Assembly (NCBI RefSeq): GCF_041146395.1
Contig: NC_090990.1
Span: forward strand, 51,009,501-51,073,500
Reading direction: 5' to 3'
DNA: 64,000 nt
Origin: Eulemur rufifrons
Lineage: Eukaryota; Chordata; Mammalia; Primates; Lemuridae
Position numbers and translations under genes: made by a program. Under the pieces are notes generated by a model. The model made no database searches, was not told the DNA's origin, and saw nothing but the letters and a program-made list of their open reading frames with translations. How positions within the stretch are numbered: position 1 is the stretch's first letter; every line of letters begins with the position of its first letter. This document shows positions 1 through 12,822 of this stretch, in pieces.

Positions 1-310
1 TACCTACTCTGCCATTTTTGTTGCATCATCCTGGAACTATTGTTCTTTAGCTGATGCTCTTGAGGTATCTAAGTAGACATTAAGGTCACTTACAAATAAT
101 GATAATTTGGTTTTCTCCTTATGAATACTAACATCCCATATCTGTCTTTGTCTTACAGAAATGGTTGGAACTGCCAAAACAACGTGAATAATTGTGGTGA
201 CCCCATTTTCTGGTTCTTATATTTATTGAATCATAGCAATTATTATTTCTAGAGGTTCACATTTAAGCAAGAAGCTTGCTTTTTATTTTAAATATTTTCC
301 AAGAAGAATC

Positions 311-681
311 GGCTGGGTGCAGTGGCTTGCATCTGTAATTCCTGCAACGTGGGAGGCTGAGGCAGAGGGAAGATCATAGTATGATCCTTTTTTTTTAGAG
401 ACAGGATCTTGGCTCTGTCACCCACAGTGGAGTACAGTGGCACAATCATAGCGCACTGTAACCTCAAACTCCTGGGCTCAAGTGATCATGCTGCCTCAGC
501 CTCCCGAGTACTTGGGACTATAGGCGTGGACAACCATGCTTGCTAATATTTTTTTACTTTTTGTTGAGACAGGGTCTCGCTATGTTGCCCAGGCTGGTCT
601 TGAGCTCCTGACCTTAAGTAATTCTCCCTCTTTGACTTCCCAAAGTCCTGGGATTACAGGCGTGAGCCACTGTACCCAGCC
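311..681 (-). repeat. Two abutting Alu pieces, a short plus fragment and a full minus copy
   Basis: At 311-378 is a diverged 5' Alu piece on the plus strand (GGCTGGGTGCAGTGGCTTGC). From about 386 there is a complete old Alu on the minus strand, running from oligo-T through GAGACAGG...CTCAAACTCCTGGGCTC to CACTGTACCCAGCC. It is diverged and AluJ-like. The rest of 1-975 is unremarkable DNAI4 intron. Confidence 0.85.
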
Positions 682-975
682 AATAATCAGTTATTATAAA
701 TGTTTCATGAACATTTAAAAAATATAAAATTCTATGACATAGGCATGCATAAAAATCAAGATTGATAATTATGTTATTCAAATCTTCTATTCTTTACTAC
801 TTGTTAACTTATTTGTCAAATTCTGAAAGCTATAGATCATAGTACTCAACCACTACTGTGATTTGGCCAAATTATTTCTATTTTTGCTTTATATATTTCA
901 ACATTTATTTATTGACAAACCCAAAGAACATATATTAAAATAAGGTATTTTATCAAGTAGAATAAAACAAATTAC

Positions 976-1115
976 CTTTGTCTTCCATTATGATTTTTTC
1001 ACATTGAACATCTTTATTCTTTGGTGCTCCATTGAAAGTCTGCATCATCCTTTCAACATATAGGTCGTTGCCTAATCTATTTCTACAAAGGATGTCATAT
1101 TTCCTGTTTCTCTGG
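976..1115 (-). CDS. DNAI4: DNAI4 (WDR78) coding exon 6 of the model; last exon in the window
   Basis: Read on the minus strand, a TTTTACAG acceptor precedes the exon and AAAG|GTAATT follows it. The 140-nt exon enters in phase 2 (one base completes a codon) and encodes QRNRKYDILCRNRLGNDL, then a stretch ending KIIMEDK, leaving in phase 1. The other two frames stop. The frame joins correctly only if the previous exon ends at 4250, which supports both boundaries. This is the region of DNAI4 before the WD repeats, an axonemal dynein intermediate chain thought to belong to inner-arm dynein f/I1 (Chlamydomonas IC138 counterpart). Later exons, including the WD repeats, would lie left of base 1. Identity rests on recalled family sequence plus the head-to-head MIER1 neighbour. 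Confidence 0.88.
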
Positions 1116-1274
1116 CTGTAAAACATAAAGTATACTCTACTTATTAATAAAAATTATTACCACACATATCATCTCTTTATTCTTTTCTTTAAAATTATTA
1201 ATACTTTCATTAATGTGGATTGTACCAAAAGGTAAAGTGAGAGTTCAAAAAATCCTTTGGAAAAGATTGCATTA

Positions 1275-1626
<352 letters not shown>

Positions 1627-1689
1627 TTAAATGACTTGCAAAGAAGTCTTTTATACTGTACCTTCCAAAATCTCTACTACTTTCAATAC

Positions 1690-3000
<1,311 letters not shown>

Positions 3001-3574
3001 ATAATCACTTGCTTCTTCAATGGTTTGGTGTATTTTTACCAAATTCAATCTGAGGAAATCTTAAAAGCCTAAATGGTGTATGCTTTCCTCCAGAGATTTG
3101 TGTTTGCTTCTTACAGTAGCCAGAAGACCCTACTGACCTAAGACCAACTGAGATAATTAAGCTCTTTTTGAGGGTCTTGGCTTAATACAAGAATCTCTCT
3201 TTCAGCTTTCTTAATTTTATGGGAGAAACCCAAGACTTACCACTGGGCTCCAGATCCATGTGCTAATATTAACATTTGTCCTCAGCTTCCCTCTCTCTCT
3301 GATTTCAAATCGGTTATCTATCCCTTTCTTGTTTTTTTCTTTCCTTTTTTGGAGGGGTGAGTCCTAGGAGCTTTCCCTTACTTCTCATGAGTGTTTAAAA
3401 GTATGCTATTCTCAATCTAATTGTACTATATTTTATAATCCAAATAACTTTTATAATATTTTATATTTTAAGGGATAATATCTTAAAATTATTTTAGTGA
3501 TAGATTCTTTACTACTATGAATCGTACTCAAACAATATTTGAGGCAAAATAATCTGAATAACTATTAATAATCT

Positions 3575-3890
3575 ATTTATAGTAGCTATATTAATTTTAG
3601 ACAGAGCAGACTTCAGAGCATGAAAAATTATCCAGGGATAAAGAGGGCTGTTACAAAATGATAAAGAGCTCAATTCTCCAACGAAACAACATTCTCATAT
3701 TTTATAGTTTCATTAAAAAAAAAGAAGAAAACATAACAATCCTTAATGTGTATGTGCCTAACAACAGAGAGTCAAAACATATGAGGCCAAAACTAATAAT
3801 CTATTTATATTCATTAATAAAGAAAAATAAAAACCTGTTCCAACATAGTAAATTCATTTATTTCCCCATATTTTCTCTTCTTAAGTTTTA
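3575..3890 (+). repeat. L1 ORF2 fragment, plus strand
   Basis: CAGACTTCAGAGCATGA, CCAGGGATAAAGAGG and the translated motif ILNVYVPNNRESKHM match the L1 endonuclease-to-RT region of old L1M elements. It is short and degenerate. 3890-4249 is intron without recognisable features. Confidence 0.6.
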
Positions 3891-4249
3891 AACATAAAAT
3901 GTCAGTTCTTTTTAAATGGAAAATAAGTTATATATGTATAAAAAATAACTAAAACCTATATAGAGACTTAAAAGCTTCTTTTATTATTTGGCTTGGAAAT
4001 TCACCTAATTATTTAAAATATATGGTAAAGCTATGGGTTATTCCTTTAGAAAAATTTACATACAACATAAAGCACTTTCCATATAATTTCACAAGACACT
4101 TATATATCTTTACTTATAATTTCTTTGGGAACATACCCTCCCCCAATATATCCAGGAATCCCCAAGGACCCTTTACAGAAACAAGGATAAGAACTCCTGG
4201 TTTAGCATTTGAATTACAGAAGCTATGTAGACAACTGAACCATACATAC

Positions 4250-4403
4250 ACTACTTTCTCAGCTTCTTCAGCTTCTACAGAGACCATGACTGTTGGCAAG
4301 TCAAAAAATCTCAGTGTTTCTGTCTCTGTGAGTATTATCTCTATATTCTGCTCCAGGTCTTCTTTTGTTATTTTTTCAGCTGTTGCCTTCGTAACTCGTA
4401 AAT
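4250..4403 (-). CDS. DNAI4: DNAI4 coding exon 5 of the model
   Basis: The minus-strand acceptor is ATTTTAG|ATTTACGAG. The 154-nt exon encodes DLRVTKATAEKITKEDLEQN, continuing to a stretch with LRFFDLPTVMVSVEAEEAEK. The donor is GTAGT|GTATGT. This donor, rather than the nearer AAA|GTAGTG or GTA|GTGTAT, is chosen because it alone leaves phase 2, which is needed to join the next exon at 1115. A longer minus-strand open frame around it (4114-4419) includes intronic sequence and is not the exon. The segment is part of the conserved pre-WD-repeat region of the axonemal intermediate chain. Confidence 0.9.
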
Positions 4404-4509
4404 CTAAAATACATGACAATAAAAATCATTTACTAGTTGCTATCTGTTTAAGTTTTTATTCCTTACCCTTCTCCCTTCCCTTGCCTCTTTCCATTAATAG
4501 AGGTTGGGA

Positions 4510-4925
4510 AATCAGCTATTTCGCTTTCCCAGCCTCTCTTGAAGCTAAAGGTGGCCATGTGACACAGTTCTGGCCAATGAGATGAAAGCAGAAATACAAA
4601 GGAAGGGGAAAGGCTTCCAGGAAATTTTTTTACTTTCCCGATAAATGAGAGAGATGTGACTGGTGCTACTGCCTTTCTTCTTCTTTCTGCCTTTAATGTG
4701 GATAAAATGCCCAGAGCTGGGGAAGATACTTTGAGACCGTGAGGCAAGAAGAAAAGGCTTTGGGAAAAAGAGTAGCAGAACTGCCAATCAAAATTCTGAT
4801 AAAATTGAGCCAAAAAAAGTCAAAGACAAAAGCTGTCTGTCTCTTCTTTTATTGTGAGAAAAATAAATATCTGTTTAAGTTCACGTTAGTTGTGTATTCT
4901 GTTATTTGCTGTCAGAAGCATTTCT
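4510..4925 (+). repeat. Ancient interspersed repeat, LTR/MER type, family not assigned
   Basis: GGTGGCCATGTGACACAGTTCTGGCCAATGAGATG, quoted here only as a recognisable opening (first 20: GGTGGCCATGTGACACAGTT), and a TGTGAGAAAAATAAAT end near 4853-4868 recall a common mammalian repeat whose 3' part has an AATAAA site. Old and diverged. I cannot name the family without a library search. Confidence 0.45.
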
Positions 4926-5129
4926 GTTACATCTCCCAACACCAAAAGTAGAGTCCATAAAGCACCACTTTTCCAACCTTATCAATATCTTCACCAATCA
5001 CTCATCATTTCAGAGAAAAAGACATCCTTATTGCACTCCAAAGTAAGTATCCCTCAAGTAAGTAATCCTTTCTTCCAGAACTTTTGATCATCTATTATTT
5101 CCTCATTCTCATATCTTCATTTTCATAAT

Positions 5130-5420
5130 CCTTTGTATTACCTCATATTTTACTCTCTGCCTGGATTGGGCTTCCCCTATTTGTTCTCCTGACAAATGAC
5201 TAATCATCTTTAAAAACCCAATTCAAAAGTCAATAATGTTCTCTGTGAAGCCTTTTTTCCCCCACCTCAATGGAGTTAATCATTCCTTTCTAAGTGCTCC
5301 CATCATATTCCACATATATCATTATGGAACTGATCACAAATGTATCAGAATTATTTGTCTCCCAAGTTAGAAATTGAGCACTAGCACATAGCCAATAATT
5401 CCTTAGGCTTATAGTTCAAA
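5130..5420 (+). repeat. L2 3'-end remnant
   Basis: The text runs CTCTGCCTGGATTGGGCTTC, AACCCAATTCAAAAGTC, CTGTGAAGCC, then a GAACTGATCAC and TTGTCTCCC pattern, which is the usual layout of an L2 3' end on the plus strand. Diverged, with approximate boundaries. Confidence 0.5.
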
Positions 5421-5619
5421 AACATCACCTTGGGAACTTAAGGAAAAAATAGAGACATATTCCCCTGGTAATTCTCATGTAGCTAGCTATTCCACAAGTC
5501 AGCATTTGGAAATCATTACCATACTTCTTTTATTTCAAGTACCCAACAAATAAATAATAAGCATATTGACTAAATAAATAATGGACTGTTACTGAAATGA
5601 GCAAGTGTATTTTCATTAC

Positions 5620-5732
5620 CTGTAAAACTAGTCAATCTTTCTCGCTTAAAAGATGGTTCTTCTATGTCTTCTGCTATTGATTCAGTTGTCGATACACTTG
5701 ACTTAGAAATTGTACTGCTTCCTAAAACTGAC
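5620..5732 (-). CDS. DNAI4: DNAI4 coding exon 4 of the model
   Basis: The minus-strand acceptor is ATTAAAG|GTCAG and the donor TTTACAG|GTAATG. The 113-nt exon completes an Arg codon started in the previous exon and encodes SVLGSSTISKSSVSTTES, then IAEDIEEPSFKRERLTSFT, leaving one base in phase 1. The alternative acceptor five bases downstream would give an early stop in the required frame. The segment is rich in Ser/Thr and charged residues and contains no WD repeat, as expected for the N-terminal extension of this chain. Confidence 0.88.
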
Positions 5733-5860
5733 CTTTAATAATCAATATTACTTATTTATTTAGAAGTCCTTATGGGTAATTAAATATATAAATTAGAACA
5801 TTATCAGATGTAGAAATCAAATATACTATAATAAGTAAAATAGATTGAAATTAATTTTTA

Positions 5861-6199
<339 letters not shown>

Positions 6200-7208
6200 T
6201 ACATTTTAAACAGTTTATTTCTAATGTTCATTAAATTAAAAAGTTATTTAAAATATTTTTCAGAGGAAAGACACATCAAACATATGCTTTAAGTCTTTCA
6301 ATGAATTCCCAACACATTTAGTACCAAAATACAAAATTCACCCTACCTAACCTCTTCACCTTCATTATCACTCTTCATTTACCTTTGTTTTCCCAGCTTC
6401 TCAATCTTAACAGAGCTCTCTTACTTCAGAGCCTTAGCCTAGAATACTTTTCCTTTCATTTTTCACCTGGCTTCTCTTCATTGTTCAAATTTCATCTTAA
6501 AAATGTGATTTATTCAATTTCATAAAGGTCCTCTCTTAAGATTTCATTTAAAAATATATATATTCAGCATGAAATCAATGGAAGAATCAAAAAATAATTT
6601 CCTTAAACAAATGAACTTAACATTACTCCATCATATTACATGCTTTTTTCCCCCTATTTATAGTCGCAAATGCCCACCAAAAGATTATGTCAAGTTTATT
6701 GGAGTATCTTTAATTTCACTGGAAAAGCGCATGTTTTTTGTATGCACATTTGGAGGCAGCCTCTAGAGCAGAATATAATTGCTCTGTATTATAAAATAAG
6801 AAAGAAATCAAACCCTAACAGAACAGAAATTATCATGGGAGAATAGGTGAAAAAAGGAAAGCCACCTCTTTCCATAAAATGCAGCACAAAAGAAGCTGAA
6901 GAAAAACGTCTAATGAGAATTTACAATTAACTGTATGTGATGTTAGTACCATATTTTGGTTTCTCCGGAAATCTTGAGTAAAATATATATAGTTTTCACA
7001 AAAGTTTTGTTCTGAGTGTACGGGAACTCTTAAGACATGAAGAGTTCTGCATCTAATTAAAACATGAAAGGAATGCAGAGGTGACATAATAGGATGATAG
7101 ATTCAAGCTGGAGGACTGGAGACAACTGATATCTATGTTTCATATATGCAATTTAAATGGAAAGAATATATATGATACAAAAAAGAACTATAGAACAGTA
7201 TACTTTAC

Positions 7209-7393
7209 CTTGTAAACTGCCCTAACATACTAGGATTCATTGTATTCTGATAAAGGCTATAGGAAGCTATAAATTCTGAACCAAGTGATCCTTCTTGTGA
7301 TGTCAAGAGTTTATTTGGCTTTGTTGTACCACTATGTGGATCTGGATGGTAAAGAGGTCGAGGAGTAACATCAACTCCATTTGCATCAAATAC
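7209..7393 (-). CDS. DNAI4: DNAI4 coding exon 3 of the model
   Basis: The minus-strand acceptor is TTTCTACAG|GTATTTGATG and the donor TTTACAAG|GTAAAG. The 185-nt exon starts in phase 0 and ends in phase 2. It encodes VFDANGVDVTPRPLYHPDPH, then a segment with TTKPNKLLTSQEGSLGSEF and ending SMLGQFT. The V-F-D-x-x-G-x-D-V-T-P-x-P-L-Y motif is the hallmark start of the conserved DNAI4/IC138 region. It is open without stops, well spliced and on the same strand as its neighbours. Confidence 0.93.
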
Positions 7394-7777
7394 CTGTAGA
7401 AAATGATTATTTAAAATGAGATAACTAAAGATTAGGTTTCTAAATAACAGGTCCTAAAAAACAGAAATAAGTACAGTAGAAAAAAGAAAAGTATAATGTT
7501 CCTACAATAGGATAAACATGAAACATTGGATGATATAAAATTTTATGCTTAACTAGGCACACAGTTTCTTAAAATCTTATTCATGTTTTACTTATATGTA
7601 ATATATATTAACTTCAGGAAAAGCAGAAAGGTAGATAATTCATCCAGATTGCTAATATTTGGTATATTTAATATTGTACTATAGGCTTTTTTTTAAAAAG
7701 TCACTATTTTTCACTTTACATTTTATTAATAAACATTTCCCCAGTTATTATCTAATTTTGGTTTACAGTCAACTGCA

Positions 7778-8060
7778 AAATTATTCAGTCAACAACAGAT
7801 CACATATACAATGGAGGTCCCACATTATAATGGAGCTGAAAAATTCCTACCACCTAGTGACATCCTAGTCATTACAATGATGTAACACAATGCATTACTC
7901 ACATATTTGTGGTGATGCTGGTATAAACAAACCTACTGCACTGCCAGTAATATAAAAGTATAGCACATACAATTATGTGCAGTACCTAATACCTGATAAT
8001 ACATGACAGTGTTACTGGCTTATGTATTTACTATACTATGCTTTTTATTATTTTTTAGAG
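7778..8060 (+). repeat. DNA-transposon remnant, probably Tigger-type (MER2-like)
   Basis: GTCAACAACAGATCACATAT, then ACATTATAATGGAGCTGAAAAATTC, shares its core with the element at 32928-33320 (ATAATGGAGCTGAAAAATTC in both). The long common sequence resembles non-autonomous TcMar-Tigger elements abundant in mammals. Family name from memory. Boundaries approximate. Confidence 0.5.
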
Positions 8061-8289
8061 TGCACTCCTTTTACTTATAAAAAAAAAGTTAATTGTAAAA
8101 CAGCTTTAGGAACATTCTTCAGGGGTTATTCCAAAAGAAGGCATTGTTTTCTAGGAGATGACAGCTTTGTGCATATTATTGCCTCTGAAGACCTTCCAGT
8201 GGAACAAAATGAGGAGGTGGAAAATAGTGATATTATTATAATAAAGTTGAAATCCTTTCCATATACTTATTCCCATTGCAATTTCCTTC

Positions 8290-9435
8290 TGGAGGAGAAA
8301 ATTTGCCATTCAAGTCCTTTGCACACTTTGTTGGGGGGACCTTTTTCTTATTGATAATATAGTTCATTAAATATTCTGAATATGAGTCCCTTCAGTTGTA
8401 TGGGTTGCAAATTTCTTCTTTCACTCAGTGGCTTCATTTTCTTCATGGTATATTGGATTAATATAAGCTCTTATTCTTAATGTAGTCAAATTTGTCATGT
8501 TTTTCTTTATGGTTTGTGCTTTAATTGTCTCATTTAAAAAAATTCCCAGTCCCAAAGTCATGAAGGTATTTTTATATATGTTGTTTTTCATACTTAGGTC
8601 TAGAATATACCTGGAATTGAATTTTGTATATAATATGAGAAAGAAAGCCAATATATTTTTATTTCATAAGAATACCCAATTGTCTGAACAAGAGTTTTTA
8701 AAAATCCTGTCTTTTCCCTATTACTCTGAAGTGCACATTTATTGTAAAACCTGTGTTTATACATGCTCGGGTCATTTGAAGGCTCTCCGTCTATCCCTTT
8801 GCTAATATCATACATTTTATTAAGCTTGGTATTTAGGAGAGCAAGTGCTTCCACTAAGTTTTTATGCAAGAGTGTGTTGGCTATTTTTAGCCTTTAACAT
8901 TTTCATATAAATTTTACATTTATCTTGACAAGTTTTTGGAAAAAAAGATGAAAAAATTTTGAGATTTTGATTAAAATTGCATGGAATCCATAAGTCAAAA
9001 TTTGGGATAATTTCTATGCTTAAAATATTGACTCTTTCTAGGCATGATCATGGTCTACCTCTCTTCTTTTGTTTGGGTCTTCTTTAATGTCTCCTAATAA
9101 AATTTTATAGTTTTAAAAATATTAGTATGTGCATATTTTGTTATATTTTTCCACAGTACTTGATAAATGTTAGTGCTATTATAAATGATATCATTAAAAA
9201 TGTCTAATGTTTTCTTCTGAGAAGAGGCTTCTTAAAAAAATCTTATTTTTGAACTATTTGTTGTTAGTATAATATACAAATATTCAATTGCTTTTTCTTT
9301 TTTGATTTGATATCCAGTAAGCTTGCAAAATACTCCATAACTTAATAATTTATGAGTAGGTGATTTTGAGTTACTTAGATAATTGACTCATCTACAAATA
9401 TTCAATGTTTTGTTTCTTCCTTTCCATTCTTATAC
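8290..9435 (-). repeat. L1 3' region, minus strand
   Basis: CCATTCAAGTCCTTTGCACAC is the reversed 3' part of an L1, followed by reversed ORF2 text (CCCAAAGTCATGAAGGTATT). Minus-strand pieces of ORF2 are broken by stops. It lies in the large DNAI4 intron in the same orientation as the gene. Confidence 0.65.
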
Positions 9436-9622
9436 CTTTCTTTCTTTCTTTCTTTCTCTTTTATTGTTTTTGTTTTAGAGATGGGGTCTCTCTCTGTCTC
9501 TCAGGCTAGAGTGCAGTGGCATGATCATAGCTCGCTGCAGCCTTGAACTCCTGGGCTCCAGACATCCGCTCACCTCAGCTTCACAAATATCTGGGACTAC
9601 AGGTACACACCACCATGCCTGG
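9436..9622 (-). repeat. Alu fragment with a (CTTT)n tract at its tail
   Basis: A TTTCTTTCTTTCTTTC tract (about 9437-9456) precedes a minus-strand Alu arm (GAGATGGGGTCTCTCTCTGT, then CTCGCTGCAGCCTTGAACTC), which stops near CACCATGCCTGGA. It is one arm only, inserted in the surrounding L1. Confidence 0.8.
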
Positions 9623-10499
9623 ATTTCCTTGCCAATTTGAACTAAGACTTCCAAGAATGCTGGATGGAAGTAGGACCCTTTTTAGAAATGCTTCACCATT
9701 TGATATGATCACTATTATAGAGTTTTACAGATAGCCTAAATAAGATGAAGAAAGTTTCTTTTGATTCCCAATTTCATAAGAATTTTTATTAATCATAAAT
9801 AAGTATTAAATCTTATCAGATATTTCCTGTCTGTATCAAGAATATCACATGCTTTTTTTCCCTTTAAGCTGTTAATGTGGTAAGTTACACTATGGATTTT
9901 TAAATGGTAAACCAATCTTGATTTCTTGGTATAAACCCAACTTCCTCAAGATGTATTACGCCTTTTTGTTGTTATTGAATTTTGTTGGCTAATGTTTTAT
10001 TGAGGATTTATCTATGTTTGCAAGATTGGCTTATGATGTTTCTCTCTCATACTGTTGCATTTAGGTTTTAATATCAATGTAATACTGGCCTCATAAAATG
10101 AGTTTTGGAGTATACTTACTTTTTGTGTTGTGTTTTCATCCATAAATGTTTGGCATACATCTCAAGTGAAGCCATCTAGGCCTGGAATTATCTTTGACGG
10201 AAAGTTTTAAAATTATTCATATAAACGTATTTAATAGTTTCTAGTTTTCAATTGTTGTTTGTCCCTTTTGGTAAAGTTTAATTTTTTTAAATAATTTTTC
10301 CATTATACCTAAATTTTCAACATTCAAATTGGAGTAAAATTACATGTAATATATATGAATTAACTTTTTAAATAGATTTTGAAGTGTACAACTCAGTCGT
10401 GTTTAGTATATTCACAGATATGTACAACTATCACCACAATTAATTTTAGAAATCTTTTACACTTCAAGAAAATGCCCTGTACCCTTTAACCATGACCCC
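9623..10499 (-). repeat. L1 ORF2 fragment, minus strand, split by a MaLR insertion
   Basis: The plus strand reads reversed L1 reverse-transcriptase text (TAATACTGGCCTCATAAAATG and ATCTAGGCCTGGAATTATC). From about 10300 it becomes a reversed L1 3' UTR (GTGTACAACTCAGT...CACCACAATTAA). This 3' UTR resumes at 12823 after the MaLR element. Confidence 0.7.
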
Positions 10500-10915
10500 T
10501 GCTGTGGTTCAAATGTATGCTCCCAAAGCTCATGTGTTGGAAATGTGATCCCCAATGCAGTAGTGTTGACAGCTACCACCTTTGAGAGTTGATTCAGTAC
10601 TGAGAGTTCTGTCTTCATGAATGGATTAATCCATTCTTGGAATTAATGGGTTATCTAGGGAGTGGGTAAGTTATTACAAGAACAGTCTGTTATAAAAGCC
10701 AGTTTCTCCATCTTTCGTGAAGCCCCTCACCATGTGATACCCTGCGCCAGTTCAGAACTCTGCACAAGAGTCCCCATGAGCAAGAAGACCCTCATAGATG
10801 TGGCCCTTAGAACCCGGACTTCCCAGGCTCTAGGACTGTAAGAAGTAAAATTATGTTCTTTATAAATTACCCAGTCTCCAGTATTCAGTTATAGCAATAG
10901 AAAAAAACTAAGAAA
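10500..10915 (+). repeat. MaLR 5' LTR (MST/THE1-like)
   Basis: Starts TGCTGTGGTTCAAATG, contains CTCATGTGTTGGAAATGTGA, GTTATAAAAGCCAG (a TATA-like core) and CACCATGTGATACCCTG, and ends CAGTCTCCAGTATTCAGTT...AACTAAGA. It pairs with 12409-12822 on the same strand. This is a non-autonomous ERVL-MaLR element. Confidence 0.85.
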
Positions 10916-12408
10916 ATTGGTGCCAAGAAGTGGGGCTGTTGTTAATAATAAATACCTGAAAATGTGGAAGTGGCTTTAGAACTGAGCAACGAGTAGAGGC
11001 TGGAAGAACTTGGAGGAGCATTCTAGGAAAAGCTTATATTGACATAAATGGAGTATTAAGGATGATTCTGGTAAGGGCTCAGAAGATGGGGAAGTCTGAA
11101 TCTTCTTAATTACTTAAGTGGTTGAAAACTGGTAGAGATACGGATAGCAAGGGCTATTCTGATGAGATGTCAGACAGAAATGAGAAATATCTTTTTGGAA
11201 ACTAGAGTAAATGCCACCTTGGTTATAAACTAGTAAAGAACTTGGCCAAATTTATGGAAGGCAAAACTTAAGAGTGATGCACTAGGATATCTGGCAGAAG
11301 AAATATCTAAGCAGCAAAGCATTAAAGATGCTGCATGGTTACTTTTGCTGCTTACAGTGAGATTTGGGAGCAAACAGATGAAGTAAAGACAGAATTTATA
11401 ATCAGAAGAAAAATAGAAAGTTGGAAATCTCTCAGCCTGGCCATATAATGAATAAAAAGGTATATTTGGGAGATGAAACCAAGGCTGTGGCTAGTAACAA
11501 TTTGCCAAGGAGATTAATACAGATAGAGTGGATCATGAGGACAGTGGAAGAAAGATGCCAAAGGCAGAGATCTTTCAAGTGGACCATCCCAACACAGGCC
11601 CAGAGACCTAGAAGGGCAGAATAGTTTCAGGTGACAGGCTCTGGGTACCCTCCAAGAGCTTGCTGCCCAAAGCCACCTCAGGTCTTTGCTCCCCAAATTC
11701 TGGCAAAGAGTTATTCAATCATTCTAGCTGTGGCTCAACCGGCCTCAAATGACACTCTACACAAGCCATAAATCTTGAAAGCATCCATTGGTGCTAATTC
11801 TGCATGTTCGCAGAAAGTATGGTGGCCTCCACCTCATTTCCAAAGGATGTATCAGACATCCTGGGAGTCCAGGCAGAGACTTGTTACAGGGTAGAACCAA
11901 TGCAGAAAGCCCCTACCAGGGCAATGCCTAGTGGAGATGTGGGAGCAGGACCACCACTGAGAAACCCCTTAACTGTTAAAGATACCAACTTGCAAAGCCA
12001 GCCTGGAAGAGCTGAAGTGCAGGCTGAGCCCAGCAAAGCCTTGAAGGCAGGGATGCCTGATGCCTTGGAGTCTAATCCCTGCATGAGTGTGTCCAGAAAG
12101 CAGCACATGGAGTCATAAGATATTATTCTCCAGCTTTAAGGTCTAATGTCTGCCCTATTGAGTTTCAGACTTGCTTGGGGCCTATTATTCCTTTATCTTG
12201 GCCCATTTCTCCTTTTTAGAATGAGAACAGATACCCTATGCCTATCCCACCATTGTATCTTGGAGGCAGATAACTTGTTTTGATTTCCCAGATGAGACTC
12301 TGGACTTTTGGGTTGATGCTGGAATGAGTTAAGACTTTGGGGCTACTGGGATGGAATCAACGTGTTGTAGATCTGAGAAGTACATGAATTTGGGGGCCAA
12401 GGGAAGAA
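10916..12408 (+). mobile_element. MaLR internal region between two LTRs
   Basis: The internal region opens with TTGGTGCCAAGAAGTGGGG, a primer-binding-site-like sequence directly after the 5' LTR. It continues AAAATGTGGAAGTGGCTTTAG, standard for MST/THE1 internal sequence. The longest open stretch (11804-12118, about 104 codons) gives a low-complexity protein and is not a working gene. A purine-rich tract (GGGGGCCAAGGGAAGA) sits just before the 3' LTR. The element is structurally complete, so it did not collapse to a solo LTR. Confidence 0.8.
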
Positions 12409-12822
12409 TGTTATGGTTTGAATGTATTCCTAAAAGTTGTGTTGGAGCCTTCGTCCCCAATGCAATAGTGTTGAGAGGCCAGGACTTTGGGGAGGTGATT
12501 GGATCATGAGGGCTTTGCCCTCATAAATGGATTTATCCATTCATGGATTAATGGGTTACTGAGGAAACAGATTAGTTATTACAAGAGGGGTCTGTTATAA
12601 AAGCCAGTTGCTCCATCTCTTGTGAGCTCATTCACCATGTGATGCTCTGCACCACCTCAGGACTCTGCAGAGTCCCCTGCTAGCAAGAAGGCCCTCACCA
12701 AATGTAGCCCCACAACCCTGGACTTCCTAACCTCCAGAACTGTAGCAAACATATTTTTTTTATTTATAAATTACCTAGTCTCAGGTATTCAGTTATAGAA
12801 ACAGAAAACAGACTAAGAGAAT
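12409..12822 (+). repeat. MaLR 3' LTR (MST/THE1-like)
   Basis: Starts TGTTATGGTTTGAATG, contains GTTGGAGCCTTCGTCCCCAA, GAGGCCAGGACTTTGGGGAG, GTTATAAAAGCCAG and CACCATGTGATGC, and ends AAACAGACTAAGAGA. It has the same layout as the 5' LTR with many differences, indicating an old insertion. Confidence 0.85.

Noticed and set aside
4022..4585. 187-codon plus-strand open frame
   Set aside because: It is the opposite strand of DNAI4 exon 5 plus intron. The conserved protein is on the minus strand.
11804..12118. 104-codon frame inside the MaLR
   Set aside because: Degenerate internal sequence of a non-autonomous element, without a recognisable domain.
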